Assembly: GCF_022179185.1 (NCBI RefSeq)
Contig: NZ_BPQJ01000051.1
Location: 1 to 45,434 of the forward strand
DNA: 45,434 nt
Reading direction: 5' to 3'
Origin: Methylobacterium frigidaeris
GTDB taxonomy: Bacteria; Pseudomonadota; Alphaproteobacteria; Rhizobiales; Beijerinckiaceae
The notes below the pieces were generated by a model that ran no database searches, was not told the origin of the DNA, and worked only from the letters and a program-made list of their open reading frames with translations. A program made the position numbers and the translations under genes. Of the stretch, positions 1-9,649 are shown piece by piece. Within the stretch, counting starts at the first letter, position 1. Every line of letters begins with the position of its first letter.

Positions 1-51
1 GATGCGCCGCTCGCCTTCGCATCGACACGTCGATGCGAAGGCGCGAGGGTA

Positions 52-54
<3 letters not shown>
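1..54 (-). repeat. Partial two-hairpin repeat (right half)
   Basis: A perfect 15-bp stem (12-26 with 29-43, loop of 2) is followed by GGTATCA at 48-54. Read on the minus strand the element begins TGATACC, then two variable bases, then CGCGCCTTCG, matching the ends of the copies at 24528 and 45380. Its TGA is the stop codon of the adjacent ATPase gene. The inner side (1-17) resembles the inner right side of the complete copy at 24596. The rest of the element lies outside the window start. Confidence 0.8.
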
Positions 55-799
<745 letters not shown>

Positions 800-819
<20 letters not shown>

Positions 820-2605
820 TGACCACCTCCCTGTGGCTGCGGATCTCCGCAGGTGTTCCCGAGGCCAGGACCCGGCCGAGATTGAGCACCGTGACCTCGT
901 CGCAGATCGCGAAGATCAGGTCGGCATGGTGCTCGACGAGGAGCACGCCGATCCCGGCATCCGCCACCGCCCGGATCAGCCCGCCGAGGCGCTGAATCTC
1001 GGAGGCCGAGAGGCCCGCCGCCGGTTCGTCGAGGAGCAGGAAGGCCGGGCGCAGCATCAAGGCGCGGGCGATCTCGAGGAAGCGCAACTCGCTGTGCTGC
1101 AGCCGCCCGGCCCGGACCTCGTCGAGGCCGTCGAGCCCGACCGCCCTGAGGGCGAGGCGGGCCGCCTCGCGCAACCGGCGCTCGTCCTCGCGGTGGCGCC
1201 TCGACGACAGCAGCGCCTCCGCCAGGGTGGCGCGTCCCGCGACGCTGCCGCCCAGCATCACGTTCTCGATGACGGTCGCCTCGCCGACGATGCGCGGGGT
1301 CTGGAAGGTGCGGGCGATGCGCAAGAGGGCGCGCGCCTCCCGCGCCTCGGCGAGGAGCGAGCGGGCGCCTAAGCTCACCTGCCCGGCTTGCGGCCGGTAA
1401 TAGCCCGAGATGACGTTCAGCGTCGTCGTCTTGCCGGAACCGTTGGGGCCGATGAGGCCGTGAACGCCGCCGGGACGCAAGGTGAGGTCGAGCCCGTCGA
1501 TCGCCTTCACGGCGCCGAAGCTCAGGCGCACGCCCGTGAGCGTGATCGGCTCAGCACTCGATGCGCCTGCCGCGAGGTCCTGCAGCGCCGCGGCGCGCGG
1601 GGCGATGCTGCGCTCGGCCGGGAGCGGCCGGTGCTGGCTCCGGTCGAGGAGGTCGGCGATGCCGCCCGGCAGCGCCACCACGATGACGAGGAGGAGGACC
1701 GCGTAGAGGAAGGTCGACCAGGCCGCGAGCGGGGCTGCCACCTCCGGCAGGATGGTGAGCACGATCGTGCCGATCAGCGGCCCCAGCACCGAGCCGCGCC
1801 CGCCGATCAGCACCGCGATGAAGAACAGGAGCGACAGGTCGAAGGTGAAGGCGTCCGGCGTGATGTAGGTCTGGAGCGAGGCGAACAGCCCCCCGGCGAT
1901 CGCGGCGACGCAGCCGGCGAACAGGAACACCGCGACGAGGAGCCGGGGCTTGGAAATGCCGACGGCCTCGGCCGCGACCTCGGCGTCGCGGACCGCCACC
2001 AGCGCCCGGCCGTAGCGGCTGCCGGCGACGTTGAGGGTCATCCAGGTGCATAAGGCAGCGCCGGCGAGGCACAGGCCGTAGAAGCCGAGGCGCGAGTCGA
2101 ACGGGGCCGGCATCTCCGGCCCGGTGATGCCGATGCCGCCGCCGGTCACGTCCTGCCAGGCGAGCGCGATCTGCGTGACGATGGTGGCGAAGCCCAGCGT
2201 CGTCATGGCGAAGTAGAAGGTGCGCAAGCGGAGCGCCGGCAGGCCGACGATCACCCCGACCAGGGCCCCGACGATCCCGGCGCAGGCGAGTGCCGCGACG
2301 ACCGGAAACGCCGGCAGGACGGTGCCGGCCGCGAGCACGCTGGTGGTGTAGGCCCCCACCAAGAGCAGCGCGACGTAGCCGATGGCGAGCTGCCCGGCGA
2401 AGCCGACGACGAGGTTGAGGCCGGAGACCAGGATCCAGTAGATCGCCGCCCTTGTGGCGATCAGCGTCCAGTAATCGTTGCCGAAGAGCGGCACCGCGAG
2501 CGCGATGCCGAGGATCAGGAGGAAGGGTGCGGCAGCGGCGAGGCGCGCCCCCGCCCGGTCGCGGGCGGCAGGCCCGGAGGCCGCGAGAGCGGAAGGGACA
2601 CTCAT
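800..2605 (-). CDS. livM-livG: Fused LivM permease - LivG ATPase
   Basis: A single 601-residue chain joins a LivM-type inner-membrane permease (about residues 20-320, many hydrophobic helices, GLNLVVGFAGQ motif) to a LivG-type ATPase (about 353-601). Walker A is GPNGSGKTT (386-394) and Walker B is FLLLDEPAAGL (about 522-532), with the H-loop at VEHH. The ABC signature is degenerate: LQHSELRFLEIARAL stands where LSYGQ or LSGGQ is normal, so the conserved glycine is replaced. The start overlaps the livH stop as ATGA. Fusion fixes one permease and one ATPase per chain and leaves LivF as the canonical partner ATPase. Whether the LivG half hydrolyses ATP normally is uncertain. Confidence 0.92.
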
Positions 2606-3462
2606 ACGCGCCTCGCCTGGGCCGAGCCGAGGAGCCCTTGCGGAGCTGCCAGCAGCACGACGATGAACAGGGTGAAGACCGCGACGGAGGCGAAGATGCC
2701 GCCGACGACGAAGTTCGCGGTCTGCTGGAACAGCCCGAGGACGAGGCCGCCGATCAGGGCGCCGCGGTTGTTGCCGAGGCCCCCGAGCGCCACCGGGATG
2801 AAGCCGTAGAAGTTGAGATGCGGCCCGTTGGCGAAGAAGGCGAGCAGCAACTCGCCGCCGGCATAGCCGGCGAGCGCCCCGATGCCGCCGGCGAGCGCGT
2901 AGCTCATCACCCGCAGGCGCCGCTCGGGCAGGCCCAGCGCGCGGGCGGCGAAATTGTCCTCCGCCACGGCGAGGAAGGCGTGGCCCAGAAGCGTGCGCCG
3001 GTAGAGAAGTTCGAGGCCCAGGACGACGAGGAGGCAGGCGGCGACCGGCAGCCAGAACTTCTCGTCGAGGACGGTCTCGCCGAAGCCGCCGAGGAGGCGC
3101 GGGAAGGGCTGCGGCTCGGTGCTCCAGGTGATCGCCGTGACCTGCTGGATCATCAAGGCGAGCGCCAGCGTCGAGAGCACGTAGAGGTGCTGGTCGAGGC
3201 TCTTCAGCACCGGGCGCACCGCCACGAACTCGGTGACGATGCCGACGAGCGCGCCGCAGGCGAGGGTGAGCAGGAGCCCGAGCGGCCAGGGCAGCCCGAG
3301 GCGCAAGGTGAACAGCGAGCCGAGCACGCCGCCGAGCATCCCGAGCTGCCCGGCGGTGAAGCTCATCACCCGGGAGGTCGAGAACATCGTGTTGTAGGTG
3401 ATGCCGATCAGCGCGTAGATCGCGCCGACGGCGAGGCCGGAGGCCAGGATCGAGGCGAGCAT
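2602..3462 (-). CDS. livH: ABC transporter permease, LivH
   Basis: This inner-membrane permease of the branched-chain amino acid/amide type has 286 residues and about eight hydrophobic segments. The N-terminal stretch GLAVGAIYALIGITYN and the VALGGLGNNRGALIGG motif near the C-terminus are typical of LivH. The ATG start has a purine-rich ribosome site (GGGAGGGGGAG) upstream. The stop overlaps the next gene's start (ATGA), placing it second in an operon of binding protein, LivH, LivM-LivG and LivF. Confidence 0.93.
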   Translation of the reverse strand: MLASILASGLAVGAIYALIGITYNTMFSTSRVMSFTAGQLGMLGGVLGSLFTLRLGLPWPLGLLLTLACGALVGIVTEFVAVRPVLKSLDQHLYVLSTLALALMIQQVTAITWSTEPQPFPRLLGGFGETVLDEKFWLPVAACLLVVLGLELLYRRTLLGHAFLAVAEDNFAARALGLPERRLRVMSYALAGGIGALAGYAGGELLLAFFANGPHLNFYGFIPVALGGLGNNRGALIGGLVLGLFQQTANFVVGGIFASVAVFTLFIVVLLAAPQGLLGSAQARRV

Positions 3463-3485
3463 GGCGGCGCTCCCCCTCCCCTTCG

Positions 3486-4682
3486 TCAGGAATAGCCCGG
3501 GGCGAGCCGGAAGCTGCCGTCGCGGCCGCTATTGGCCGCCGACATCACCACGTCCTCGGTCGGGTAGCCGTTATGCTCCTTGGGCGTGTAGGTGTAATCG
3601 CCGAAGATGCCCGGATATTTCGTGAGACCGTTCCAGTGCTTGACGATCGCGTCGGGCGCGCTGGAGCCGGTCTCCTCCACCGCCTTGGCGATCAGGGTCA
3701 CGGCGTCGTAGCCGGCCGCCACCCACCACAGCAGGGTGTCGGAGAGCGCGACCTTTCCTTTCAGCCGCGCCACGAACTCCTCGCTGCGGGCGTTGAGCTT
3801 GCCGGATTCGTCGTAGGAGCAGCTGCGGTAGCCGACCGCGTAGACCTTGTCCCAGTTCGCCGGCTTCTCGAGCAGCCCGCCGATCTCGCCCGAGGCCATC
3901 GAGGGATGGCCGACGAACGGCACGTCCCAGCCCATCCGGGCGCGGGTGTTGAACAGGCGGGCATCCATGCCGGTCGACACGCTCCAGACCACGATCACCT
4001 CGGCGCCGGCATTGCGGGCGCGCAGCAGGTCGGGGGTCATGTCGGGCTGGGTCGAGTCGATGTTGCCGAGATAGACCACCTCGGCCCCGTCCTGCTTGAA
4101 CGCCGCGGCCGAGGCCTTGGCGGCGGTGACGCCGTAGCCGGTCGTGTCGCCGATGACCGCGACGCGCTTCACCTTCAGCACCTTGAGGCAGTAGCTGCGC
4201 ACCGCGTCGTCCCACTGGGTGTTGGAGGGGGCGATGCGGAAGGCGTTGGGGTACTTCGCCGGGTCGATCAGGCTGTCGATCACGCAAGGGTGGATGTTCG
4301 GCATCTTGGCCCGCGCCATGATCGGGGTCGTCGCCAGGGCCTCGCCGGAATTGGTCGGGCCCCAGATGGCGTGGACCTTGGCCTGGCTGATCATCTCCTG
4401 GACGGCGTTGACCGCCTTGGTGGGATCCCCTTGCGAGTCGCGGGTGACGATCTCGATCTTGCGGCCCTTGACCCCGCCGGCGCCGTTGATCGCCTCGGCG
4501 GCGAAGACCACGCCGCGGTTGAAGCCGACCGTCGGGGCCGAGCTCGGGCCGGTCATCGCCGCGAGCCAGCCGACGCGCAAGGGCTCGCCCTGCGCCAGGG
4601 CCGGCCGGGGGAACCCGAGGGCCACCGCCCCCGCGAGGCCGGCAGCATTCATCACGAGCGCACGACGGTTCGTCGTCACCAT
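3486..4682 (-). CDS. Periplasmic ABC substrate-binding protein, LivK/amide-binding type
   Basis: This is the solute receptor for the LivHM-type importer. The start at 4682 is preferred over upstream in-frame codons because GGGAGGAG lies just upstream and because it begins a clean signal peptide with a twin-arginine-like NRRALVM and a cleavage site near PALAQ. The mature part begins LRVGWLAAMTGPSS and contains INGAGGVKGRKIEIVTRDSQ, the usual opening of type I periplasmic binding proteins (Peripla_BP_6). It lies 24 bases upstream of livH. The best-known relatives bind urea, short amides or branched-chain amino acids; the adjacent enolase-superfamily enzymes argue for a hydroxy acid here, but that is inference from context. 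Confidence 0.88.
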   Translation of the reverse strand: MVTTNRRALVMNAAGLAGAVALGFPRPALAQGEPLRVGWLAAMTGPSSAPTVGFNRGVVFAAEAINGAGGVKGRKIEIVTRDSQGDPTKAVNAVQEMISQAKVHAIWGPTNSGEALATTPIMARAKMPNIHPCVIDSLIDPAKYPNAFRIAPSNTQWDDAVRSYCLKVLKVKRVAVIGDTTGYGVTAAKASAAAFKQDGAEVVYLGNIDSTQPDMTPDLLRARNAGAEVIVVWSVSTGMDARLFNTRARMGWDVPFVGHPSMASGEIGGLLEKPANWDKVYAVGYRSCSYDESGKLNARSEEFVARLKGKVALSDTLLWWVAAGYDAVTLIAKAVEETGSSAPDAIVKHWNGLTKYPGIFGDYTYTPKEHNGYPTEDVVMSAANSGRDGSFRLAPGYS

Positions 4683-4723
4683 GGCGTTCTCCTCCCGTTG
4701 TCGTCTCGGCCGGCGCGGTTGTT

Positions 4724-5812
4724 CTAGGCGCCTTGCCGCTCCAAGTGCCGGATCCGGTCCTCGTCGAAGGTGAACCCGAAGCCTGGCCGCTCCGGTACGA
4801 TGGCGTATCCGTCGGCGAAGTCCAGTCTCTCGCAGTACAGTTCGGAGAACCATGGCATGTATTCGAGAGAATGGGCATTCGCGAGGGCGCCGAGCACGCT
4901 CAGGCTCTGCTCGGGGAAGAGATGGCTCGAGACCGGCAGGTCGTGCGCCTCGGCGAGGTGGCCGACCCGCATGAACTCGGTGACGCCGCCGACCCGCTGC
5001 AGGTCCGGCATCAGGATGTCGGCCGAGCGCAGCTCGATCATCCGGCGGAAGCCGTAGCGGGTATAATCGGTCTCGCCGCTGGCGATCGGGGTGTCGAGGG
5101 CGGCGGCGACGCGGGCCAGCCCCTCGACGTCCCAGGCCGGCAGCGGCTCCTCGAACCAGGTCAGGTCGAACTCCTCCAGCCGTCGGCCGAGGCGGATGGC
5201 GTCAGTCTCGGTGAGGCCCTGGTTGGCATCGGCCATCAGGCGGATCTTTGGGCCGATCGCCTCGCGGACCGCCCGCACCCGGACGATGTTCCAGTCCGGA
5301 TCGCCGGCCGAGAGGCGCATCTTCATCATCCGGAAGCCCGCCGCCTTGAAGCTGTCCGCCTCGGCGATCAGTTCGTCGGTCGAGCGGTCGAGCCACAGGC
5401 CGCCGGAATGGTAGACCGGCACCCGGGCGCTGGCGCCACCGAGCATGCGGTAGAGCGGCAGTCCGGCGCGCTTGCCCGCGAGGTCCCACAGGGCGCTGTC
5501 GAGGGCCGAGATGCCCATGACGGGCATGCCCTTGTGGCCCATGAAGTTGACGTCGCGCCAGGCCCGCGACCAGAAGCCGGCGATGTGGCCGGCATCCTGG
5601 CCGATCACCAGGTCGGCCATCTCGTCGATGAGCGCGCGCAGCACCTTGGTGCGCCGGTCGTTCAACGTGAACACGACGGTCTCGCCGGTGAGCCCGTCCG
5701 CCCGCACCGTGACCAGGATGCAGCCGAAGGAGTGGAGCTGGCCGAGCGCCGAGCCGATCGGCCGCTCCGGGCGCAAGGTAACGGGACGCGTCTCGACGCG
5801 GTCGACCTTCAT
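4724..5812 (-). CDS. Mandelate racemase/muconate lactonizing (enolase) superfamily enzyme 1
   Basis: A 362-residue enolase-superfamily protein, probably a dehydratase, racemase or cycloisomerase of an acid sugar or hydroxy acid. The start at 5812 follows AAGGGAGGAC. Residues fall at the same numbers as in classical mandelate racemase: metal ligands D195, E221 and E247, and the D270/H297 dyad. At the other catalytic face the sequence is KMR (K164, R166) rather than KxK, so the usual second lysine base is arginine. The gene follows a second family member by 13 bases and precedes the importer genes, so the imported compound is the likely substrate. Confidence 0.88.
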   Translation of the reverse strand: MKVDRVETRPVTLRPERPIGSALGQLHSFGCILVTVRADGLTGETVVFTLNDRRTKVLRALIDEMADLVIGQDAGHIAGFWSRAWRDVNFMGHKGMPVMGISALDSALWDLAGKRAGLPLYRMLGGASARVPVYHSGGLWLDRSTDELIAEADSFKAAGFRMMKMRLSAGDPDWNIVRVRAVREAIGPKIRLMADANQGLTETDAIRLGRRLEEFDLTWFEEPLPAWDVEGLARVAAALDTPIASGETDYTRYGFRRMIELRSADILMPDLQRVGGVTEFMRVGHLAEAHDLPVSSHLFPEQSLSVLGALANAHSLEYMPWFSELYCERLDFADGYAIVPERPGFGFTFDEDRIRHLERQGA

Positions 5813-5825
5813 GGCATGTCCTCCC

Positions 5826-6935
5826 TTATGCCGTGCGGACGATGCCACCGACCCGGTAGCGGTCGAGCACGTCCGGATCCGGATCGCAGCCGAGGCCGGG
5901 GCCGGGGGGCAGCCGCACGTGGCCGTTCTCGGCCCGGATCCAAGGATCGAACGGGTTGGCCTCCATGTCGAGCCACAGCACCTCGACCAGCGGGTCTTCG
6001 ACGCGGGCCGCGATGACGTGCATCGTGGCGACGAGGCCGGGGCCGAAATACGGGCTGTGGGGGGCGGCCCGGACCCCGTGCGCCTCGCAGAGCGTGATCA
6101 CCCGCAGCATCTCACCGATGCCGCCGATCTTGGTGACGCTCGGCTGGGCAACGTCGATCGCGCCGGCCTCGATCAGCGCCTTGAAGCCGAACAAGCCGGC
6201 GGTGTTCTCGCCGGCGGCGATCGGGATGCCGCGGGCCCGCACCTGGGCGAGGCCGTGCGCGTCCTCCGGCGGCCAGACCGGCTCCTCGAACCAGGTGAGG
6301 TCGTGGGGTGCGAAGGCGTCGGCCATCCTGAGCGCCGCCGGCACGCTCCAGGCGCAGTTGACGTCGACCATCAGGGCAGCGCCGTGCGCCCGCGCCACCT
6401 CGGCGCCGGCCGCGACCGCTTCCTCCGTCACCTCGTGCAGCTTGATGTGGCGGTAGCCGGCGGCGCAGGCCGCCTCGACGTTGCGGCGCACGAGCGCCGG
6501 ATCGTGGTAGGCGAGCAGCGAGGCGTAGGCCGGCAGCCGCTCGCGGACACCGCCGAGGAGCCGCGCCACCGGCTGGCCGGCGCGCTTGCCGGCGAGGTCC
6601 CACAACGCGGTCTCGATTCCCGAGTAGGCGAAGACGAACGGGCCGTTGCGGCCGAGCAGATGCGTGGCGTGGAGCACGCTGCGGGTCAGCGCCGCGATAT
6701 CGCCCGACGAGCGGCCGAGGACGAGCGGCGCCACGATCCCGTCGAGGGCGGCGCGGGTCGCCCCGATGCCGGCATGGCCGAAGGCCTCGCCCCATCCGAC
6801 CAGGCCCTCGTCGGTCTCGACGCGCACCAGCAGGATGTCGAGATGGGTCCAGGCCTTGCCGGCGAATGTGGCCGGGGGGCCGCCCATGTCGAAGGGAAGC
6901 GAGACGATCTGTGACTGGATGTCGACGATGTTCAA
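5826..6935 (-). CDS. Mandelate racemase/muconate lactonizing (enolase) superfamily enzyme 2
   Basis: A 369-residue enolase-superfamily protein. The lid and barrel are complete and the metal ligands are present (D191 in VDVNCAW, E217 in WFEEP, E243 in AAGEN). The catalytic residues differ from the family standard and from its neighbour: K165-L-H167 replaces KxK, and QPSV replaces QPDV, so the Asp partner of H293 is a serine. Chemistry that relies on a single base, such as a cycloisomerisation or syn elimination, would fit; this is inference. It is the first enzyme gene after the IclR regulator, separated by 90 bases with its own candidate operator. Confidence 0.87.
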   Translation of the reverse strand: MNIVDIQSQIVSLPFDMGGPPATFAGKAWTHLDILLVRVETDEGLVGWGEAFGHAGIGATRAALDGIVAPLVLGRSSGDIAALTRSVLHATHLLGRNGPFVFAYSGIETALWDLAGKRAGQPVARLLGGVRERLPAYASLLAYHDPALVRRNVEAACAAGYRHIKLHEVTEEAVAAGAEVARAHGAALMVDVNCAWSVPAALRMADAFAPHDLTWFEEPVWPPEDAHGLAQVRARGIPIAAGENTAGLFGFKALIEAGAIDVAQPSVTKIGGIGEMLRVITLCEAHGVRAAPHSPYFGPGLVATMHVIAARVEDPLVEVLWLDMEANPFDPWIRAENGHVRLPPGPGLGCDPDPDVLDRYRVGGIVRTA

Positions 6936-6960
6936 TCGTATCTCCCTGGATCGTAATCTT

Positions 6961-6974
6961 TTCGATCGATCGAA
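6961..6974. promoter_or_regulatory. 14-bp perfect palindrome upstream of the enolase-family operon
   Basis: TTCGATCGATCGAA is a perfect palindrome 26 bases upstream of the start of the second enolase-family gene and just inside the gap after the IclR gene. The surrounding bases are AT-rich compared with the window. It is a candidate operator or promoter element for the catabolic operon; no binding protein can be assigned from sequence. Confidence 0.4.
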
Positions 6975-7005
6975 TATATCGTCACAATCTCATCCTGGAG
7001 TCGCA

Positions 7006-7030
7006 GGTGAGAATCGAAGTCTTTCTCACC
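7006..7030 (-). terminator. Hairpin at the end of the IclR gene
   Basis: GGTGAGAA (7006-7013) pairs with TTCTCACC (7023-7030) around a 9-base loop. The structure overlaps the IclR stop codon. There is no clear U-tract, so it may be a weak terminator or an RNA-end stabiliser separating the regulator from the downstream catabolic genes. Confidence 0.4.
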
Positions 7031-7832
7031 CCGCACCCCCCTGCCCCGCCGGGATCCGCTCCCGTTCCATCAGGTCGGCCTCCCGGCGCAGCGCCTCGGC
7101 CAGTTCCGCCTCGCGTGCCCGGATACGCGTGGTGAGCGCCGCGATGCTGAGAGCCGCCACGGTGCGGCCGGCCGTGTCGCGCACCGGCACGCCGATCGCC
7201 CCCATCGTGTCGACGACCTGATCGAGGAGCACGACGTAGCCGCGCGCCCGCGAATCGGCGATGCGGGCGCGGATCTCCGCCTGGCTCAGGCGCGGATAGA
7301 GCCCGAGGCGCTGGACCACGATGCCGAGGATCGCGTCGACCTCCCGGTCGGGCAGCCAGGCGAGCAGCGCCATGGCGCCGGCCCCGACCCCGAGGGGGCG
7401 CCGGCTGCCGATATCGAGGTAGTTCGCCCGGATCGGATAGGAGCCGATCTCGCGCTCGACGCAGACCGCCTCGACGCCGCTCCTGACCGAGAGCAGGACC
7501 GTGTCGCCGGAAAGCTCGGCCAGCCGCACCAGGCTCGGCCGCGCCAGCGCCCGCAGGTCGTCGGGCCGTCCGGCGCTGGCGGCGAGCGCCATCAGCTCAG
7601 GCCCGGGCCGCCAGCGCCGCCCGTCGGCCGCGCGGGCGGCGAAGCCCTCCTGCGCCAAGGTGTCGAGGATGCGCAGGGCCGTGACCTTGTTGAGCCCGGT
7701 CTCGGCCGAGAGCTCGGTGAGGCGCCGGGGTGCGGGGGCGGCGAGCGCGCGCAGCACGGCGCAGACCTTCTGGACCGCGTTGGGCTCGGGCATGGCGGGC
7801 GAAGGGGGTGGGGCGTCGTCGGCGGACCTCAT
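7026..7832 (-). CDS. IclR-family transcriptional regulator
   Basis: A 268-residue regulator with an N-terminal winged helix (VQKVCAVLRALA, then LTELSAETGLNKVTALRILDTL as recognition region) and a C-terminal IclR effector domain (LARPSLVRLAELSGDTVLLSV, and later SIAAL). The start at 7832 has GGGGGA upstream; the later in-frame ATG at 7793 has none. IclR proteins usually sense the pathway substrate. It is transcribed in the same direction as the enolase-family/Liv genes and divergently from the thiolase-like operon, with a palindromic candidate operator between, so it could control either or both. Confidence 0.9.
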   Translation of the reverse strand: MRSADDAPPPSPAMPEPNAVQKVCAVLRALAAPAPRRLTELSAETGLNKVTALRILDTLAQEGFAARAADGRRWRPGPELMALAASAGRPDDLRALARPSLVRLAELSGDTVLLSVRSGVEAVCVEREIGSYPIRANYLDIGSRRPLGVGAGAMALLAWLPDREVDAILGIVVQRLGLYPRLSQAEIRARIADSRARGYVVLLDQVVDTMGAIGVPVRDTAGRTVAALSIAALTTRIRAREAELAEALRREADLMERERIPAGQGGAG

Positions 7833-7923
7833 GCGTCCCCCGGCGACGCACGCGAATCCAGACCCGGCTGAGGGTGCATGGCGCCTCTCACGCGTTCCCG
7901 ATGCTGCCGCCCTTGATGGGTCA

Positions 7924-7940
7924 GTTCCGTGTAACGGAAC
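7924..7940. promoter_or_regulatory. Candidate IclR operator
   Basis: GTTCCGT-GTA-ACGGAAC is a perfect 7+3+7 dyad lying between the divergent IclR gene (start 7832) and the thiolase-like gene (start 8154). Short GTTCCG/CGGAAC dyads of this kind are typical targets of IclR-family regulators, which often repress their own gene. The assignment to this IclR is by position only. Confidence 0.55.
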
Positions 7941-8153
7941 CAATTCGGTCAGTGTCGGCTCTCCCCATCCGTCGACAGATGCAATCGATCTCCGGCATGG
8001 ACTAGTGTTGACAGGCTATTCGCCGGAAGGCAACCATCCTCCGAGAAGAGGTCGCCGGCCCGAGGCTGCGACGGCCCGGCCCGGAGGACGCCCGATGCAA
8101 GGTTCTGCCAGGCGGAAGAGTGTGCGTGCCTGTTGCCCCGTGGCGCCCACCCG

Positions 8154-9284
8154 ATGAGCCGCATCACCGGCATCGGCCTCACCCCGTTCGGGCGTCTCGC
8201 GGGCGCCTCCACCCTCGACCTGATGAGCCGCGCCGCCACCGACGCGCTGACGGATGCCGGGCTGGAGCGGCGCGAGATCGACGGCCTGATCACCGGCTAC
8301 TCGACCACCCACCCGCACCTGATGCTCTCGACGGTGTTCGCCGAGCATTTCGGGTTGCGGCCGGCCTATGCTCACGCGGTGCAGCTCGGCGGCGCCACGG
8401 GCTTCGCCCTGGTGATGCTCGCCCATCTGCTGGTCGAAGCGGGCGCGGCGCGGCGCATCCTGGTGGTGGCAGGGGAGAACCGGCTGTCGGGCCAATCCCG
8501 CGACGCGGCGATCCAGACGCTCGCCCAGGTCGGCCATCCGACCTACGAGGTGCCGCTCGGGCCCACCATCCCCGCCTATTACGGCCTCGTCGCGTCGCGC
8601 TACGCCCATGAATACGGCATCGACGAGATCGCCGAGCTCGCGGTGCTGATGCGGGCGAACGCCGCCCGCACCCCCGGCGCCCACCTGACCGAACCGATCA
8701 CCGCCGCGATGGTGCGGGACTCGAAGCCGATCGCCGCCCCCTTGCGCCTGCTCGATTGCTGCCCGGTCTCCGATGGCGGCGCGGCCTTCGTCATCGAGCG
8801 CGCCGATCCCGCGAGGCCGGGACCGAGGATCCGGGGCGCCGCGCAGGCCCACACCCACCAGCACGTCAGCGCCGCGTCCTCCCTGACCGCCTTTGGGGCC
8901 CGCGACAGCGCCGGCCGGGCGCTGGCGCAAGGAGGCGTCGCGCTGGCCGACATCCGCTATGCGGCGATTTACGACAGCTTTACCATCACGCTGGCGATCC
9001 TCTTGGAAGAGATCGGTTTGGCGCCGCGGGGCGCCGCCGGGCGGCTCGCCCGCGAGGGGCATTTTTCCCCCGAGGGGGCGATGCCGCTCAACACTCATGG
9101 CGGCCTCCTCAGCTACGGCCATTGCGGCGTCGGCGGCGCCATGGCTCACCTCGCCGAGACCGTGCGGCAGATGCGGGGAGAGGCCGGCCCGCGCCAGGTC
9201 GCGGAGCCGCCGCTGGCGCTGCTGCACGGCGACGGCGGCGTGCTCTCCTCCCATGTGAGCCTCGTCCTGGAGAACGGCCGATGA
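8154..9284 (+). CDS. Thiolase-like protein (SCP2/lipid-transfer type) lacking the nucleophilic cysteine
   Basis: A 376-residue thiolase-fold protein. The ATG at 8154 begins MSRITGIGLTPFG, the natural opening of this family; the upstream in-frame TTG at 8133 is less likely. At the position of the thiolase nucleophile (normally a C-G/S-S-G motif) the sequence reads QLGGATG (about residues 78-84), so the reactive Cys is Gly. The second active-site region is kept as NTHGGLLSYGHCGVGG. Such degenerate thiolases pair with DUF35 zinc-ribbon proteins, exactly as here, where the next gene overlaps by ATGA. It may act as a retro-aldolase or acyl-CoA lyase rather than a Claisen thiolase; that is inference from steroid side-chain systems. 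Confidence 0.85.
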   Translation: MSRITGIGLTPFGRLAGASTLDLMSRAATDALTDAGLERREIDGLITGYSTTHPHLMLSTVFAEHFGLRPAYAHAVQLGGATGFALVMLAHLLVEAGAARRILVVAGENRLSGQSRDAAIQTLAQVGHPTYEVPLGPTIPAYYGLVASRYAHEYGIDEIAELAVLMRANAARTPGAHLTEPITAAMVRDSKPIAAPLRLLDCCPVSDGGAAFVIERADPARPGPRIRGAAQAHTHQHVSAASSLTAFGARDSAGRALAQGGVALADIRYAAIYDSFTITLAILLEEIGLAPRGAAGRLAREGHFSPEGAMPLNTHGGLLSYGHCGVGGAMAHLAETVRQMRGEAGPRQVAEPPLALLHGDGGVLSSHVSLVLENGR

Positions 9285-9649
9285 GCGCGGAGATCCCGGA
9301 CTGGACGACCGGCCGCGAGGGCCTCGCGCTCGCGCGCTGCCGGGCCTGCGGCCACGTGCAGTATCTCCGCCGCCCGTTCTGCCCGGAATGCGGCAGCGAG
9401 GACTTGGGCGTGGAACAGGCCTCCGGCCGCGGCACGGTCTACGCCGTCACGGTGGTGGCCCGCGCGCCGTCCCCGGAGCTCAGCGCCCACGCCCCCTACG
9501 GCCTCGCCCTCGTCGATGCCGAGGAAGGCTTCCGCTTCATGGCGCATTGTCCGCCTGAGGGCGTCGCGATCGGCGATCCCGTGCTCACGCGGTTTCGCAG
9601 CTTCGGGGCCGGCCTCGTCCCGTTCGTCACCCCGGAGGGCACCCCATGA
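9281..9649 (+). CDS. DUF35 OB-fold zinc-ribbon protein
   Basis: A 122-residue partner of thiolase-like enzymes. The N-terminal rubredoxin-like ribbon has cysteines C20, C23, C34 and C37 (CRAC and CPEC), followed by an OB-fold that begins SGRGTVYAVTVV. In characterised pairs the OB-fold protein completes the acyl-CoA binding site. Its start overlaps the preceding stop (ATGA) and its stop overlaps the next start the same way, so the three proteins are probably made in fixed proportion. Confidence 0.9.
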   Translation: MSAEIPDWTTGREGLALARCRACGHVQYLRRPFCPECGSEDLGVEQASGRGTVYAVTVVARAPSPELSAHAPYGLALVDAEEGFRFMAHCPPEGVAIGDPVLTRFRSFGAGLVPFVTPEGTP

